A DNA stretch of 64,000 bases. Source: Pseudomonas sp. Root562. Its GTDB lineage: Bacteria; Pseudomonadota; Gammaproteobacteria; Pseudomonadales; Pseudomonadaceae. The notes beneath the pieces were generated by a model. The model ran no database searches and was not told the DNA's origin. It worked only from the letters and a program-made list of their open reading frames with translations. Position 1 is the stretch's first letter, and every line of letters begins with the position of its first letter. The stretch lies in contig NZ_LMGK01000002.1 of NCBI RefSeq assembly GCF_001427125.1, positions 1 through 64,000 of the forward strand. Direction: 5' to 3'. Positions 25,397 to 35,969 of this stretch are shown here, one piece after another. The position numbers and the translations under genes were made by a program.

Positions 25397-25490
25397 GTGG
25401 GAGCTGGCTTGCCAGCGATGACGGTGTGTCTGTGCCAGAGATGCAAACTGACTCACCGCTATCGCTGGCAAGCCAGCTTCCACTGAGTCG
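25397..25490. repeat. Inverted REP pair between aotP and argR
   Basis: GTGGGAGCTGGCTTGCCAGCGATGA and its inverted relative (ending GCTGGCAAGCCAGCTTCCAC) are separated by about 45 bp within the aotP-argR spacer. Confidence 0.88.
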
Positions 25491-25546
25491 AGGCCAGCCT
25501 TGGATCGCGAAGCATGCACTATCGCGGTGCACAACGGCAGTCCCGA

Positions 25547-26311
25547 TTACTTCAGGCTGCCCGACAGGAACTGCTGCAGACGTTCGGATTGCGGGTTCAC
25601 CAGCACTTCGCGCGGGTTGCCACTTTCTTCAACCACACCTTTGTGCAGGAACACCAACTGGTTCGACACTTCACGGGCAAAGCCCATTTCGTGGGTCACC
25701 ACGACCATGGTCCGGCCTTCCTGGGCCAGGGCCTGCATGACCTTCAACACATCGCCCACCAGTTCCGGGTCGAGCGCCGAAGTCGGCTCGTCGAACAGCA
25801 TCACTTCCGGTTCCATCGCCAGCGCACGGGCAATCGCCACGCGCTGTTGCTCACCGCCGGACATGTGGCCCGGGTAAGCGTCTTTACGATGGGCCACGCC
25901 GACCTTGTTCAGGTAATGCTCGGCTTTTTCCCGGGCCTCGGCTTTCGACACGCCGAGTACATGCACCGGCGCTTCCATGATGTTTTCCAGTGCGGTCATG
26001 TGCGACCACAGGTTGAAATGCTGGAACACCATCGACAGGCGCGAACGCATGCGTTGCAGCTGTTTCGGGTCGGCGGCTTTCAACGCGCCGTCCTTGTTCG
26101 CCACCAGCTTCAACTCTTCGTTGTTAAGCAGGATCTTGCCCGCGTGCGGCTGCTCCAGCAGGTTGATGCAACGCAGGAAGGTACTTTTGCCGGAGCCACT
26201 GGAGCCGATGATGCTGATCACATCGCCAGCCGCCGCCTTCAGGGACACGCCCTTGAGCACTTCGTGACTGCCATAGCGTTTATGCAGGTCTTGGACTTCA
26301 AGTTTGTACAT
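25547..26311 (-). CDS. aotP: Arginine/ornithine ABC transporter ATP-binding protein
   Basis: 254 residues from the ATG at 26311. Walker A GSSGSGKST, signature MSGGEQQRVAIARAL, Walker B VMLFDEPTSALDPE and a switch histidine (VVVTHEMGFARE) are intact. HisP-type ATPase that drives arginine/ornithine import with AotJ, AotQ and AotM. Confidence 0.95.
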   Translation of the reverse strand: MYKLEVQDLHKRYGSHEVLKGVSLKAAAGDVISIIGSSGSGKSTFLRCINLLEQPHAGKILLNNEELKLVANKDGALKAADPKQLQRMRSRLSMVFQHFNLWSHMTALENIMEAPVHVLGVSKAEAREKAEHYLNKVGVAHRKDAYPGHMSGGEQQRVAIARALAMEPEVMLFDEPTSALDPELVGDVLKVMQALAQEGRTMVVVTHEMGFAREVSNQLVFLHKGVVEESGNPREVLVNPQSERLQQFLSGSLK

Positions 26312-26334
26312 GCGGTCGGTTCTCACAAAAACAG

Positions 26335-27447
26335 TCAGTCGTTGAGCAAGCGTCCGTGACGCAGCGCTTCGCGCCCCGCCACCTTGGCCAGCCAGAAACC
26401 GGGTTGGGCATAACGCAGCCGCTCAATGGCAAACAGCACCCCGGACGTACCAGCACACACCGTGCTGACCCGATCCGCCAGCGGATCGATCACTTCAAAA
26501 ATTTCATCACCCGCCTCAACCCATTCGCCGGGCTGACGCAGAAAACTCACCACACCGGGGTGCGGAGCGAACAACAATTCGGTGCCTTCGAACGGCAGGC
26601 CTTCGCATGCGTCCTGCGCAGGTTTCGGCCAGTCGCCGCTGATCAGCCCTTGCTCGGCGAGGAACGCCAGAATGCCTTCGGCGTACGCCTCGGTTTCGAC
26701 GCGACCGGTATCCGCCTGACCACCCAGTTCAAGGGTAGTCGCCAGGCACGCCAGAGGAATCTGCGCATCCGGGAACAACCGCGACAGTCGCAGCCACGGC
26801 AGCGAACAGGCTTCGTCGAAGGAGCTGCCACCGGAATCTTCAGCCAGGAGCCCCACCCGCACGTTCAAATGCGCAGCCAGCGAACGCCACTGCGGCCAAT
26901 GCTGCGGCAAGGCGTACATGTGCAACGCCGCGTCGGTATCGCAATGCAGGTCCAGCACCACATCCGCGGTGCACGCATGACTGAGCAAGATGCGCTGCAT
27001 GCCCTGCAACTGGCTGCTGGCCGGTGGCAGCGCGGCCAGATGATCAGCCATCGCCTGGCGGATCAAACGGATGTTGGCGTGCGGATCATCACCGAGATGG
27101 CCATCGAGTTGTGCGGCGACAGGCGCGCTCAACTCGACGAAATCGCGATTGAAGTTCTTGCCGCTGCCCGCTTCGAAACGTCCTTGATGATTGCCTTGCA
27201 GCAACTGACCGAGGCCCAGTGGATTGGCCACCGGCACCAGTTCGATCACGCCGTTCAACAGGCCCTGGGCTTCGAGTTCGGCCAGGCGCTGTTTCAGCGC
27301 CCAGGCGGTGCGCATCCCCGGCAGTTCATCGGCGTGGAGGCTGGCCTGGATATAGGCCTTGCGCTCGCCATTACCGAAACGGAACACCGAAATCTGGCGC
27401 TCGCTGCCCAAATGGCTCCACGGCAGTGAATGGTCGATGCGTTCCAT
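26335..27447 (-). CDS. aotO: AotO, succinylglutamate desuccinylase/aspartoacylase-family protein
   Basis: A 370-residue M14-like zinc hydrolase fold with YIQASLHADELPG (H, E) and VLDLHCDTDAALH (H). The C-terminal half ends in a beta-rich lipoyl-like segment (APHPGVVSFLRQPGEWVEAGDEIFEVI). It sits in the aot operon between aotM and aotP, as aotO does in P. aeruginosa, where it is not needed for transport. It may deacylate an imported arginine derivative; the substrate is unknown. It begins one base after the aotM stop. Confidence 0.85.
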   Translation of the reverse strand: MERIDHSLPWSHLGSERQISVFRFGNGERKAYIQASLHADELPGMRTAWALKQRLAELEAQGLLNGVIELVPVANPLGLGQLLQGNHQGRFEAGSGKNFNRDFVELSAPVAAQLDGHLGDDPHANIRLIRQAMADHLAALPPASSQLQGMQRILLSHACTADVVLDLHCDTDAALHMYALPQHWPQWRSLAAHLNVRVGLLAEDSGGSSFDEACSLPWLRLSRLFPDAQIPLACLATTLELGGQADTGRVETEAYAEGILAFLAEQGLISGDWPKPAQDACEGLPFEGTELLFAPHPGVVSFLRQPGEWVEAGDEIFEVIDPLADRVSTVCAGTSGVLFAIERLRYAQPGFWLAKVAGREALRHGRLLND

Positions 27448-27448
27448 A

Positions 27449-28147
27449 TCAGTGCTTCCGCGGGGCCAGGTAGCCCAGCCAGCGGCGCTCGGCCAGTTTG
27501 AACAGTTTCACCAGGATGAAGGTCAGGCACAGGTAGAACACGCCGGCCGTGATGTACGCCTCGAACGGCAGGTAGAACTGGGCGTTGACCGTGCGCGCGG
27601 CACCGGTGATGTCGATCAGGGTCACGATGGAGGCCAGACTGGTGGTCTGCAGCATCATGATCACTTCGTTGCTGTACTGCGGCAGCGCCCGGCGCAAGGC
27701 CGACGGCAGCAGGATGCGCTTGTACATCTTGAACCGCGACATGCCCATGGCCTTGGCCGCTTCGATCTCGCCGTTCGGCGTGGCGCGCAAGCTGCCGGCG
27801 ATGATTTCCGCGGTGTAGGCGCTGGTGTTGATGGCGAACGCCAGACACGCACAGAACGTTGCGCTCGATAGCCATGGCCAGAGGAAGCTTTCGCGTACCG
27901 CTTCGAACTGCGCCAGACCGTAGTAGATCAGGAACAGCTGCACCAGCATCGGCGTGCCGCGAATCACGTAGGTGTAGAGCCAGGCTGTCATGTTGACGAC
28001 CGGGTTCTTCGAGACGCGCATCAGGCCCAGCGGCAACGCACACAGCAGGCCGAAGAACAGCGACAGCGCGAGCAGTTTGAGGGTGGTCACCAGGCCACCG
28101 AAGTACAGCGGCAAGGCCTCCCAAATGACGTTGTAGTCGAAGATCAT
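27449..28147 (-). CDS. aotM: Arginine/ornithine ABC transporter permease
   Basis: A 232-residue HisM-type permease with five predicted membrane segments and the EAA loop EIEAAKAMGMSRFKMYKRILLP that contacts AotP. It overlaps aotQ by 4 bp (ATGA), indicating translational coupling. Confidence 0.94.
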   Translation of the reverse strand: MIFDYNVIWEALPLYFGGLVTTLKLLALSLFFGLLCALPLGLMRVSKNPVVNMTAWLYTYVIRGTPMLVQLFLIYYGLAQFEAVRESFLWPWLSSATFCACLAFAINTSAYTAEIIAGSLRATPNGEIEAAKAMGMSRFKMYKRILLPSALRRALPQYSNEVIMMLQTTSLASIVTLIDITGAARTVNAQFYLPFEAYITAGVFYLCLTFILVKLFKLAERRWLGYLAPRKH

Positions 28148-28833
28148 AGCTCAGCCGCCCTTACGCCTACCGAGTAGCGCTTCTCGAGGTGACGCAATGC
28201 CAGCAACGAAACACTGGTGATCACCAGGTACATCGCCGCCACTGCGAGGAAGAAGGTGAAAGGTTCGCGGGTGGCGTCTGCCGCCTGCTTGGCCTTGAAC
28301 ATCATGTCTTGCAGACCCACCACGGAAATCAGTGCGGTGGCCTTGGTCAGTACCAGCCAGTTGTTGGTGAAGCCTGGAATCGCCAGGCGAATCATCTGTG
28401 GCACCAACACCCGGAAGAACACCTGAAAACTGCTCATGCCATAAGCCATGCCCGCTTCAGCCTGCCCCTTGGGGATCGCCATGAACGCACCGCGGAACGT
28501 TTCCGACAGGTACGCGCCGAAGATGAAACCCAGGGTGCCGATACCGGCGGCCAACGGGTTCAGGTCGATGTAGTCGTCGTATCCGAGCATTGGCGCGACG
28601 CGGTTGAGCAAATCCTGACCGCCGTAGAAAATCAGCAGGATCAACACCAGGTCGGGAATGCCGCGAATCACGGTGGAGTACAGATCGCCCAGCCAGGCCA
28701 GCCAGCGAACCGGCGACAGACGCAGTGCCACGCCGATCAGGCCCAGGACAATGGCCAGGGCCATGGATGACAAGGCGAGCTGAAGCGTCAGCCAAGCGCC
28801 ATCGAGGATGACAGCCCCGTAGCCTTTCAACAT
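28144..28833 (-). CDS. aotQ: Arginine/ornithine ABC transporter permease
   Basis: A 229-residue HisQ-type permease. The EAA loop QAEAGMAYGMSSFQVFFRVLVPQ is present and there are five hydrophobic segments. It forms the membrane channel with AotM, downstream of aotJ in the same operon. Confidence 0.94.
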   Translation of the reverse strand: MLKGYGAVILDGAWLTLQLALSSMALAIVLGLIGVALRLSPVRWLAWLGDLYSTVIRGIPDLVLILLIFYGGQDLLNRVAPMLGYDDYIDLNPLAAGIGTLGFIFGAYLSETFRGAFMAIPKGQAEAGMAYGMSSFQVFFRVLVPQMIRLAIPGFTNNWLVLTKATALISVVGLQDMMFKAKQAADATREPFTFFLAVAAMYLVITSVSLLALRHLEKRYSVGVRAAEL

Positions 28834-28924
28834 GATTCAGGTCCTCGAAAGTTGGGATGAAAAAATGGCGCAAACCTCAGAGATCCTGTTGCTTGCGCCA
28901 TTTCGGACTTGTCGCCGGGACGTA

Positions 28925-29701
28925 TTACTTGCCGTAGATATCGAAGGCGAAGTATTTGTCCTGGATTTGCTTGTACTTGCCGTTCTCGCGAATGGCAGTG
29001 ATCGCGGTGTTGATCTTGTCTTTCAGTGCGTCACCCTTGCGAACCGCGATACCTACGCCGTCGCCGAAGTATTTGACGTCGGTGAACGCCGGACCGACGA
29101 ACGCGAAGCCTTTACCGGCGTCGGTTTTCAGGAAACCGTCATCCAGCAGCGTAGCGTCTGCCACGGTGCCGTCGAGGCGGCCGGCGGCTACGTCGAGGTA
29201 AATTTCGTTCTGCGAACCGTAAGGCTTGATCTCGGCACCCAGCGGGGCCAGGACTTCGCGGGCGAAACGCTCGTGGATCGAACCACGTTGCACGCCGATG
29301 TTCTTGCCCTTGAGCTCGCTCAGGTTGTCGCTGACCTGAGTGCCGGCCTTCATTACCAGGCGAGCCGGGGTGTTGTAGTACTTGTTGGTGAAGTCCACGG
29401 ATTTCTTGCGGTCTTCAGTGATCGACATCGACGACAGGATCGCGTCGATCTTGCGCACCTTGAGTGCCGGGATCAGACCGTCGAACTCTTGCTCGACCCA
29501 CACGCACTTGACCTTCATCTCTTCGCAGAGGGCGTTGCCGATGTCGTAGTCAAAACCAACGATGCTGCCATCCGGTGCTTTCGAAGCGAACGGAGGGTAA
29601 GCCGCTTCAATACCGATTTTCACAGGCTTTTCATCGGCGAAGGTTGGCAGGGACAGCACGCTGGCAAATGCCAGGGCGCCAAGCAGCACGAGTTTCTTCA
29701 T
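28925..29701 (-). CDS. aotJ: Arginine/ornithine periplasmic binding protein
   Basis: 258 residues from the ATG at 29701. A Sec signal peptide ([22 protein letters not shown]) is cleaved before DEKP. The type 3 solute-binding fold shows [27 protein letters not shown] and the [20 protein letters not shown] hinge region. First gene of aotJQMOP-argR, with an ArgR-type promoter about 145 bp upstream. Confidence 0.95.
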   Translation of the reverse strand: MKKLVLLGALAFASVLSLPTFADEKPVKIGIEAAYPPFASKAPDGSIVGFDYDIGNALCEEMKVKCVWVEQEFDGLIPALKVRKIDAILSSMSITEDRKKSVDFTNKYYNTPARLVMKAGTQVSDNLSELKGKNIGVQRGSIHERFAREVLAPLGAEIKPYGSQNEIYLDVAAGRLDGTVADATLLDDGFLKTDAGKGFAFVGPAFTDVKYFGDGVGIAVRKGDALKDKINTAITAIRENGKYKQIQDKYFAFDIYGK

Positions 29702-29844
29702 GTTGGGACTCCATCGGTAAAGGGCTAAAACGGCAGAGTGAGCGACAGCCCAATATGCGAATGAGTGGAACCGCAAAACAGTGCTGCGTCCTGAGAAGCC
29801 GATGTTGAAAAATCAACACCAGCAACGACGAGCGAGTGATCGGC

Positions 29845-29887
29845 ATTCTAACGACAGGCCCGAAGCCGATATTTCTTCAATGCGACA
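29845..29887 (-). promoter_or_regulatory. ArgR-activated promoter of aotJ
   Basis: On the minus strand TGTCGC (29882-29887), N8, AA (29872-29873) is followed by a TAGAAT -10 (29845-29850). The distance from site to -10 is the same as at aruC. Confidence 0.66.
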
Positions 29888-30197
29888 ACTAATTACAGAA
29901 GCACCGAGAAAGCCGCTTGGGCACGTTGACAGCCCTGCAAATTCATGCAGATGCAAAAGACAGTGAACCGATCCATGCTGCAAATTGCGGGCCTATTATT
30001 GGCAAAGCCTTCTAATCCGGCAAGTGTAGCGTTGGGTCTTATTTTTTATGACCGATTCAGAGGTGTTGAAACGAGGCTTTGCGTTTCCCAAAGCCTCGTT
30101 ATTGGACGCACGGTTACACATTCAGTTACTTGAACGGTGACGGGTAACATAGGGAAACACCCTACAGACGAAACCGATAATTATTGGCTCCTCCGTC
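29888..30197. other. Intergenic region upstream of aotJ
   Basis: AT-richer spacer between the aotJ promoter and repeat copy B. It contains a pair of inverted segments (GAGGCTTTGCG / CAAAGCCTC, about 30072-30099), possibly a small terminator. No gene is supported. Confidence 0.4.
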
Positions 30198-30310
30198 GAT
30201 CGTTCCCACGCTCCGCGCAGGAATGCATCCCGTGACGCTCTGCGTCACAAGGTCAACGGCGGACGCGGAGCGTCCATGGCGGCATTCCCACGCAGAGCGT
30301 AGGAACGATC
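30198..30310. repeat. Palindromic intergenic repeat, copy B
   Basis: 113 bp from GATCGTTCCCACG to GGAACGATC with the same internal GTGACGC/GCGTCAC and GGACGCGGAGCGTCC segments as copy A. Confidence 0.88.
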
Positions 30311-30315
30311 GATAC

Positions 30316-30351
30316 GAAAAAGCCCCGCCAGGCAATGCCGGGCGGGGCTTC
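30316..30351 (-). terminator. Terminator of acsA
   Basis: On the minus strand AAGCCCCGCC-CGGCATTGCCT-GGCGGGGCTT runs into a T-rich end, about 20 bp past the acsA stop. Confidence 0.85.
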
Positions 30352-30371
30352 GGTGACTCAGGAACGGCGGG

Positions 30372-32327
<1,956 letters not shown>

Positions 32328-32506
32328 CTTTCTTACCTCGGTGGAATAGTTGTTTTTGTATGGCACCGTTGTAGCCCGGGCCGGGCCTATAGAACCATTC
32401 GACGATGGTAGTAACAAGCCCACACATTTTGTCGTGAATAGCGACTCAGCCTGCCAAGCCAGAGGTAATTCGTCCTACTCCAAACGAGCTAGGTTCCCCA
32501 TAACCT

Positions 32507-32583
32507 GTGGGAGCTGGCTTGCCAGCGATGACGCTATGCCTGACACACCGCGTCGCCAATTTCGCCAACAAGCCGGCTCCTGC
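32507..32583. repeat. Degenerate inverted REP pair upstream of acsA
   Basis: GTGGGAGCTGGCTTGCCAGCGATGA is followed after 30 bp by a decayed inverted partner (CGCCAACAAGCCGGCTCCTGCA). Confidence 0.75.
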
Positions 32584-32765
32584 ATAGCCGTACACAAAGG
32601 TTTCGAAGGATTGTTACAAAAACCACCAAAAGTGTTTATCAAAACCACGCCTATATGAATTCCACCCTGCTCCCTAAAATCCACCTCGCCAACCCGGCAA
32701 CCTGAGTTAACCACGTTACAGCCCCCACGAAGGCAGTTAACCCAAACCCAAGTTGTAAAGATTCA

Positions 32766-32790
32766 CACGCAATCCCAAAAAGATTGCGTG
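32766..32790 (+). promoter_or_regulatory. Perfect inverted repeat upstream of the DUF2790 gene
   Basis: CACGCAATC (32766-32774) and GATTGCGTG (32782-32790) form 9-bp perfect arms around a 7-bp centre, 33 bp before the ATG. It could be an operator or an mRNA hairpin. Confidence 0.6.
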
Positions 32791-32822
32791 CCCCCTCTCG
32801 CCTCAAGAAAGGTAAAACTTAA

Positions 32823-33086
32823 ATGAAAGCTTTATTGGTTCTGGCCCTCAGCAGTCTGTGCGCAACCGCCATGGCAGACGAGGTTCAGACTGATGTCGCG
32901 CAGCAACAACCGGCTATCGAGGAATACACTTACTCGATGCACCTGGACATCGCCAAAGTTGTTTCCATGAGCGAAGTCCCCAATGTGTGTGAAGTTGTCC
33001 CGATGAAAATGGAATATGACGACTCCAAAGGCCAACGGCATATCTTGCGTTACAGCGTCATGGGCAATGGCTGCTCCAGCGGCTGA
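32823..33086 (+). CDS. Secreted DUF2790 family protein
   Basis: 87 residues with a Sec signal (MKALLVLALSSLCATAMA) followed by a short mature domain. The YTYSMHLDIAKVVSMSEVPNVCEVVP segment and a closing VMGNGCSSG with two cysteines match the Pseudomonas DUF2790 family, periplasmic proteins often under envelope or metal control. The function is unknown. An AGAAAGG SD lies 9 bp upstream. Confidence 0.85.
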   Translation: MKALLVLALSSLCATAMADEVQTDVAQQQPAIEEYTYSMHLDIAKVVSMSEVPNVCEVVPMKMEYDDSKGQRHILRYSVMGNGCSSG

Positions 33087-33190
33087 GTAACTGCACCGAA
33101 TCGGATCATTTCAGCGATTGCTGAAGGTCGATTCCAGCCCGGCTTCGGTCGGGCTCAGTTGTGTTTGGAACTCTCGAAAAGCATCCAGAA

Positions 33191-33206
33191 ACACAAGATG
33201 TAGTGA
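33191..33206 (+). promoter_or_regulatory. Candidate NrdR box upstream of nrdB
   Basis: ACACAAGATGTAGTGA matches 13 of 16 positions of the NrdR box (acaCwAtATaTwGtgt). A second box at the usual spacing is not apparent. A TATAAT (33375-33380) lies downstream, before nrdB. Confidence 0.5.
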
Positions 33207-33632
33207 AAAAAGCCTTTTTTTGATTACTTTTTGAGCAAACTCAAATTTGCCAAAAAAAATTTTGCCATCGCCAATCTCAGCCAAAGCCCTGTAAACCCTC
33301 GCTCCGACCGAAAAACCCTGCTTCTCGACCGCTCCATGCGCGGATTCGCCCCACCACGCCCGTGAAAATTTCCCTATAATGCCGCCTTAAACGGGCCTGC
33401 AATATCCCCTTACAGGGATCAATAGCCAGTCTGAAGCCCCGCAACAGCATTCGATGCTGATTGCGCCCATCAGAGGCTCTCGGAACCCCGTACAAAATTC
33501 TGTTTTATTGCCTGCCTTGGCGAGTGCAAAAAACGATTCCTTTAGATCCAACGCGGCCAGTACGGCCGTGTGAAATACCGACTCATCCATTTCACACGGG
33601 CAATCTGGCCCTCACGCAGGAGACGACACGTC

Positions 33633-34880
33633 ATGCTGAGCTGGGACGAATTCGACAAAGAAGACACGGAAGTAGCAGTCAAGAGCGCTAACGCTGGCCA
33701 CGCCACCGAAGCCAACATGGACCGTCTCGACAGCGCCGGCGGTGCCGCCGCGCTGGAAGCCCGCGCCGTGACCGCCAGTGACTCCGCCGCCGTGGCCCGC
33801 GCCAAGGCTGCCCTGGATTCCCTCGACGTCGCCGAAGGCCTCGCCGAACTCGAAGGCGCCTCCGCCCGTGTCGCCGTTGACGAAAAGCGCATGATCAACT
33901 GCCGCGCCGACCTCAACCAACTCGTACCCTTCAAGTACGATTGGGCCTGGCAGAAGTACCTCGACGGCTGCGCAAACCACTGGATGCCGCAAGAAGTCAA
34001 CATGACCGCCGACATCGCCCTCTGGAAAAACCCGGAAGGCCTGACCGACGACGAACGCCGTATCGTGATGCGCAACCTCGGCTTCTTCTCCACCGCCGAC
34101 TCCCTGGTTGCCAACAACCTGGTCCTGGCCGTGTACCGCCTGATCACCAACCCGGAATGCCGCCAGTACATCCTGCGCCAGGCCTTCGAAGAGGCGATCC
34201 ACACCCACGCCTACCAGTACTGCATCGAATCGCTGGCCATGGATGAAGGTGAAATCTTCAACATGTACCACGAGATCCCATCGGTCGCGAAAAAAGCCAC
34301 CTGGGGCCTGAAGTACACCCGTTCGATCTCCGATCCGAAGTTCGAAACCGGCACCGTCGAAACCGACAAAGAACTGCTGCGCAACCTGATCGCCTACTAC
34401 TGCGTACTGGAAGGCATCTTCTTCTACTGCGGCTTCACCCAGATCCTCTCCATGGGCCGCCGCAACAAAATGACCGGCGTCGCCGAGCAGTTCCAATACA
34501 TCCTGCGCGACGAATCCATGCACCTGAACTTCGGCATCGACGTGATCAACCAGATCAAAATCGAAAACCCGCACCTGTGGGATGCCGAAATGAAGGAAGA
34601 AGCCTCGCAAATGATCCTGCAAGGCACCCAACTGGAAATCGAATACGCCCGCGACACCATGCCTCGCGGCGTACTGGGCATGAACGCGGCGATGATGGAG
34701 GACTACCTCAAGTTCATCGCCAACCGTCGCCTGTCGCAGATCGGTTTGAAGGAAGAGTACCCAGGGACGACTAACCCGTTCCCTTGGATGAGCGAGATCA
34801 TGGACTTGAAGAAAGAGAAGAATTTCTTTGAGACGCGGGTTATTGAGTATCAGACAGGTGGGGCGTTGAGCTGGGATTGA
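33633..34880 (+). CDS. nrdB: Class Ia ribonucleotide reductase, beta subunit
   Basis: 415 residues from the ATG at 33633, with a good GGAG upstream. An Ala-rich N-terminal extension (1-80), usual in Pseudomonas, precedes the ferritin-like diiron domain. Ligand segments include [29 protein letters not shown] and [15 protein letters not shown]. The C-terminal GGALSWD tail should dock to NrdA. No nrdA lies next to it in this window, so the subunits are encoded apart here. Confidence 0.95.
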   Translation: MLSWDEFDKEDTEVAVKSANAGHATEANMDRLDSAGGAAALEARAVTASDSAAVARAKAALDSLDVAEGLAELEGASARVAVDEKRMINCRADLNQLVPFKYDWAWQKYLDGCANHWMPQEVNMTADIALWKNPEGLTDDERRIVMRNLGFFSTADSLVANNLVLAVYRLITNPECRQYILRQAFEEAIHTHAYQYCIESLAMDEGEIFNMYHEIPSVAKKATWGLKYTRSISDPKFETGTVETDKELLRNLIAYYCVLEGIFFYCGFTQILSMGRRNKMTGVAEQFQYILRDESMHLNFGIDVINQIKIENPHLWDAEMKEEASQMILQGTQLEIEYARDTMPRGVLGMNAAMMEDYLKFIANRRLSQIGLKEEYPGTTNPFPWMSEIMDLKKEKNFFETRVIEYQTGGALSWD

Positions 34881-34931
34881 TTCCTGAGCTAGCCGCGATT
34901 TGACGAGTTGAATCGGCAAATCAAAAAATCA

Positions 34932-34959
34932 AAAAGCCCCGATCTGATCGGGGCTTTTT
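34932..34959 (+). terminator. Terminator of nrdB
   Basis: AAAAGCCCCGATC-TGATCGGGGCTTTTTG is a strong GC stem with a T-run, 50 bp after the stop codon. Confidence 0.92.
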
Positions 34960-35230
34960 GTTGGGTAGGAAAACGCCTACTCGCAATCTCAGTAGCAGCT
35001 AAACCTCCTACAGCAAATCCAGCCCCTTCCTTATTGATAGACGATCAAAGCACTTCTAAGCTCCATTGCAGGTGCCTAAGAAACGCCCAACGTAGAAGCT
35101 ACTTGCTCACACTGAACGCATGCTGGTATCAGCCTTATATGCGGACCCTTGTGAGAGAAAGAGCCTGTTGGGATTTCTTAAGTCCTCTACGTCGGGTTCC
35201 GGCCCCCCTTCACCTACCTACGTAGAGGTA
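34960..35230. other. Spacer at the left edge of the accessory region
   Basis: No gene is supported. Base composition drops relative to nrdB. ACGTAGAGG just before 35231 provides the SD for the BRO-N gene. Confidence 0.4.
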
Positions 35231-35797
35231 ATGGCTATGCCTGCAGGAACTCAACACCGATCCGTAATACCTGATACCTACACTCCGACAGTTTTCACCC
35301 GCCATAACCTTTTCCTTCACGCTCTACTCCTTGAAAACCAGCCATGGTTCTGTGCCCGCGATATCGGTCGATTGATGGGTGTCCATTTGAGTGATCGTAT
35401 GGTCAACAAGCTGGACAAGGATCAGCGACGCGTTCTATGTATTGAGTATTTCCGGCAACCAGAAAAACAGCTGATGCTCAGCGAGTCCGGCGTGTATGCG
35501 TTGTTGGTTTATCACTATGTACCCGCGAATCGTCTTCTTCGTGAGTGGCTGACACACCAAGTGGTGCCAGCCTTACGTGATGCCGATAAACCTGAAAATG
35601 CGGATCGACCAATTTTGAGCTTGCTAGATTGGCCGGAAATGTCTTTAAGCTTGCTGCATTGGCAGGATGAGGGTTGGATTCGACTCCGTGACATGCCGTA
35701 TTTGTTAAATAATCACTCACAGCATCGACTGGCGGCCAAGCCTTGGTGGCGGAAGGTAGCCAATGTGTTTTATACGTCGAAGCATCTTATGGATTAA
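35231..35797 (+). CDS. BRO-N domain protein
   Basis: 188 residues from the ATG at 35231 (GAGG 4 bp upstream); a longer in-frame start is less likely. Residues about 20-115 match the BRO-N domain of phage antirepressor-like proteins (FCARDIGRLMGVHLSDRMVNKLD, LMLSESGVYALLVYHYVPANRLLREWLTHQVVPALR). The C-terminal part (LLDWPEMSLSLLHWQDEGW, MPYLL, PWWRKV) recurs in the remnant at 37274. It may bind DNA; its origin is probably a phage or mobile element. Confidence 0.82.
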   Translation: MAMPAGTQHRSVIPDTYTPTVFTRHNLFLHALLLENQPWFCARDIGRLMGVHLSDRMVNKLDKDQRRVLCIEYFRQPEKQLMLSESGVYALLVYHYVPANRLLREWLTHQVVPALRDADKPENADRPILSLLDWPEMSLSLLHWQDEGWIRLRDMPYLLNNHSQHRLAAKPWWRKVANVFYTSKHLMD

Positions 35798-35882
35798 GCG
35801 AAGTATTCGACGCTTAAGCCGTCAGCCCCGCGCTATGTTTGTAGGAGTTACATAGAAAGGCCGTGATGGCCATCTGTATCGA

Positions 35883-35905
35883 CCGAGGGTCTTAACCCTC
35901 GGCGA
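35883..35905 (+). terminator. Probable terminator after the BRO-N gene
   Basis: CCGAGGGT-CTTA-ACCCTCGG is a perfect 8-bp stem followed by CGATTTTA. Confidence 0.7.
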
Positions 35906-35969
35906 TTTTATGAGTAAAGACAAGGGGGCGCAGGCAATGCAGGCCGAACAGCTTTAGCATGGAGTTCAA

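Noticed and set aside
33160..33240. Second NrdR box to pair with 33191-33206
   Set aside because: Sequences about 31 bp to either side do not match the box consensus.
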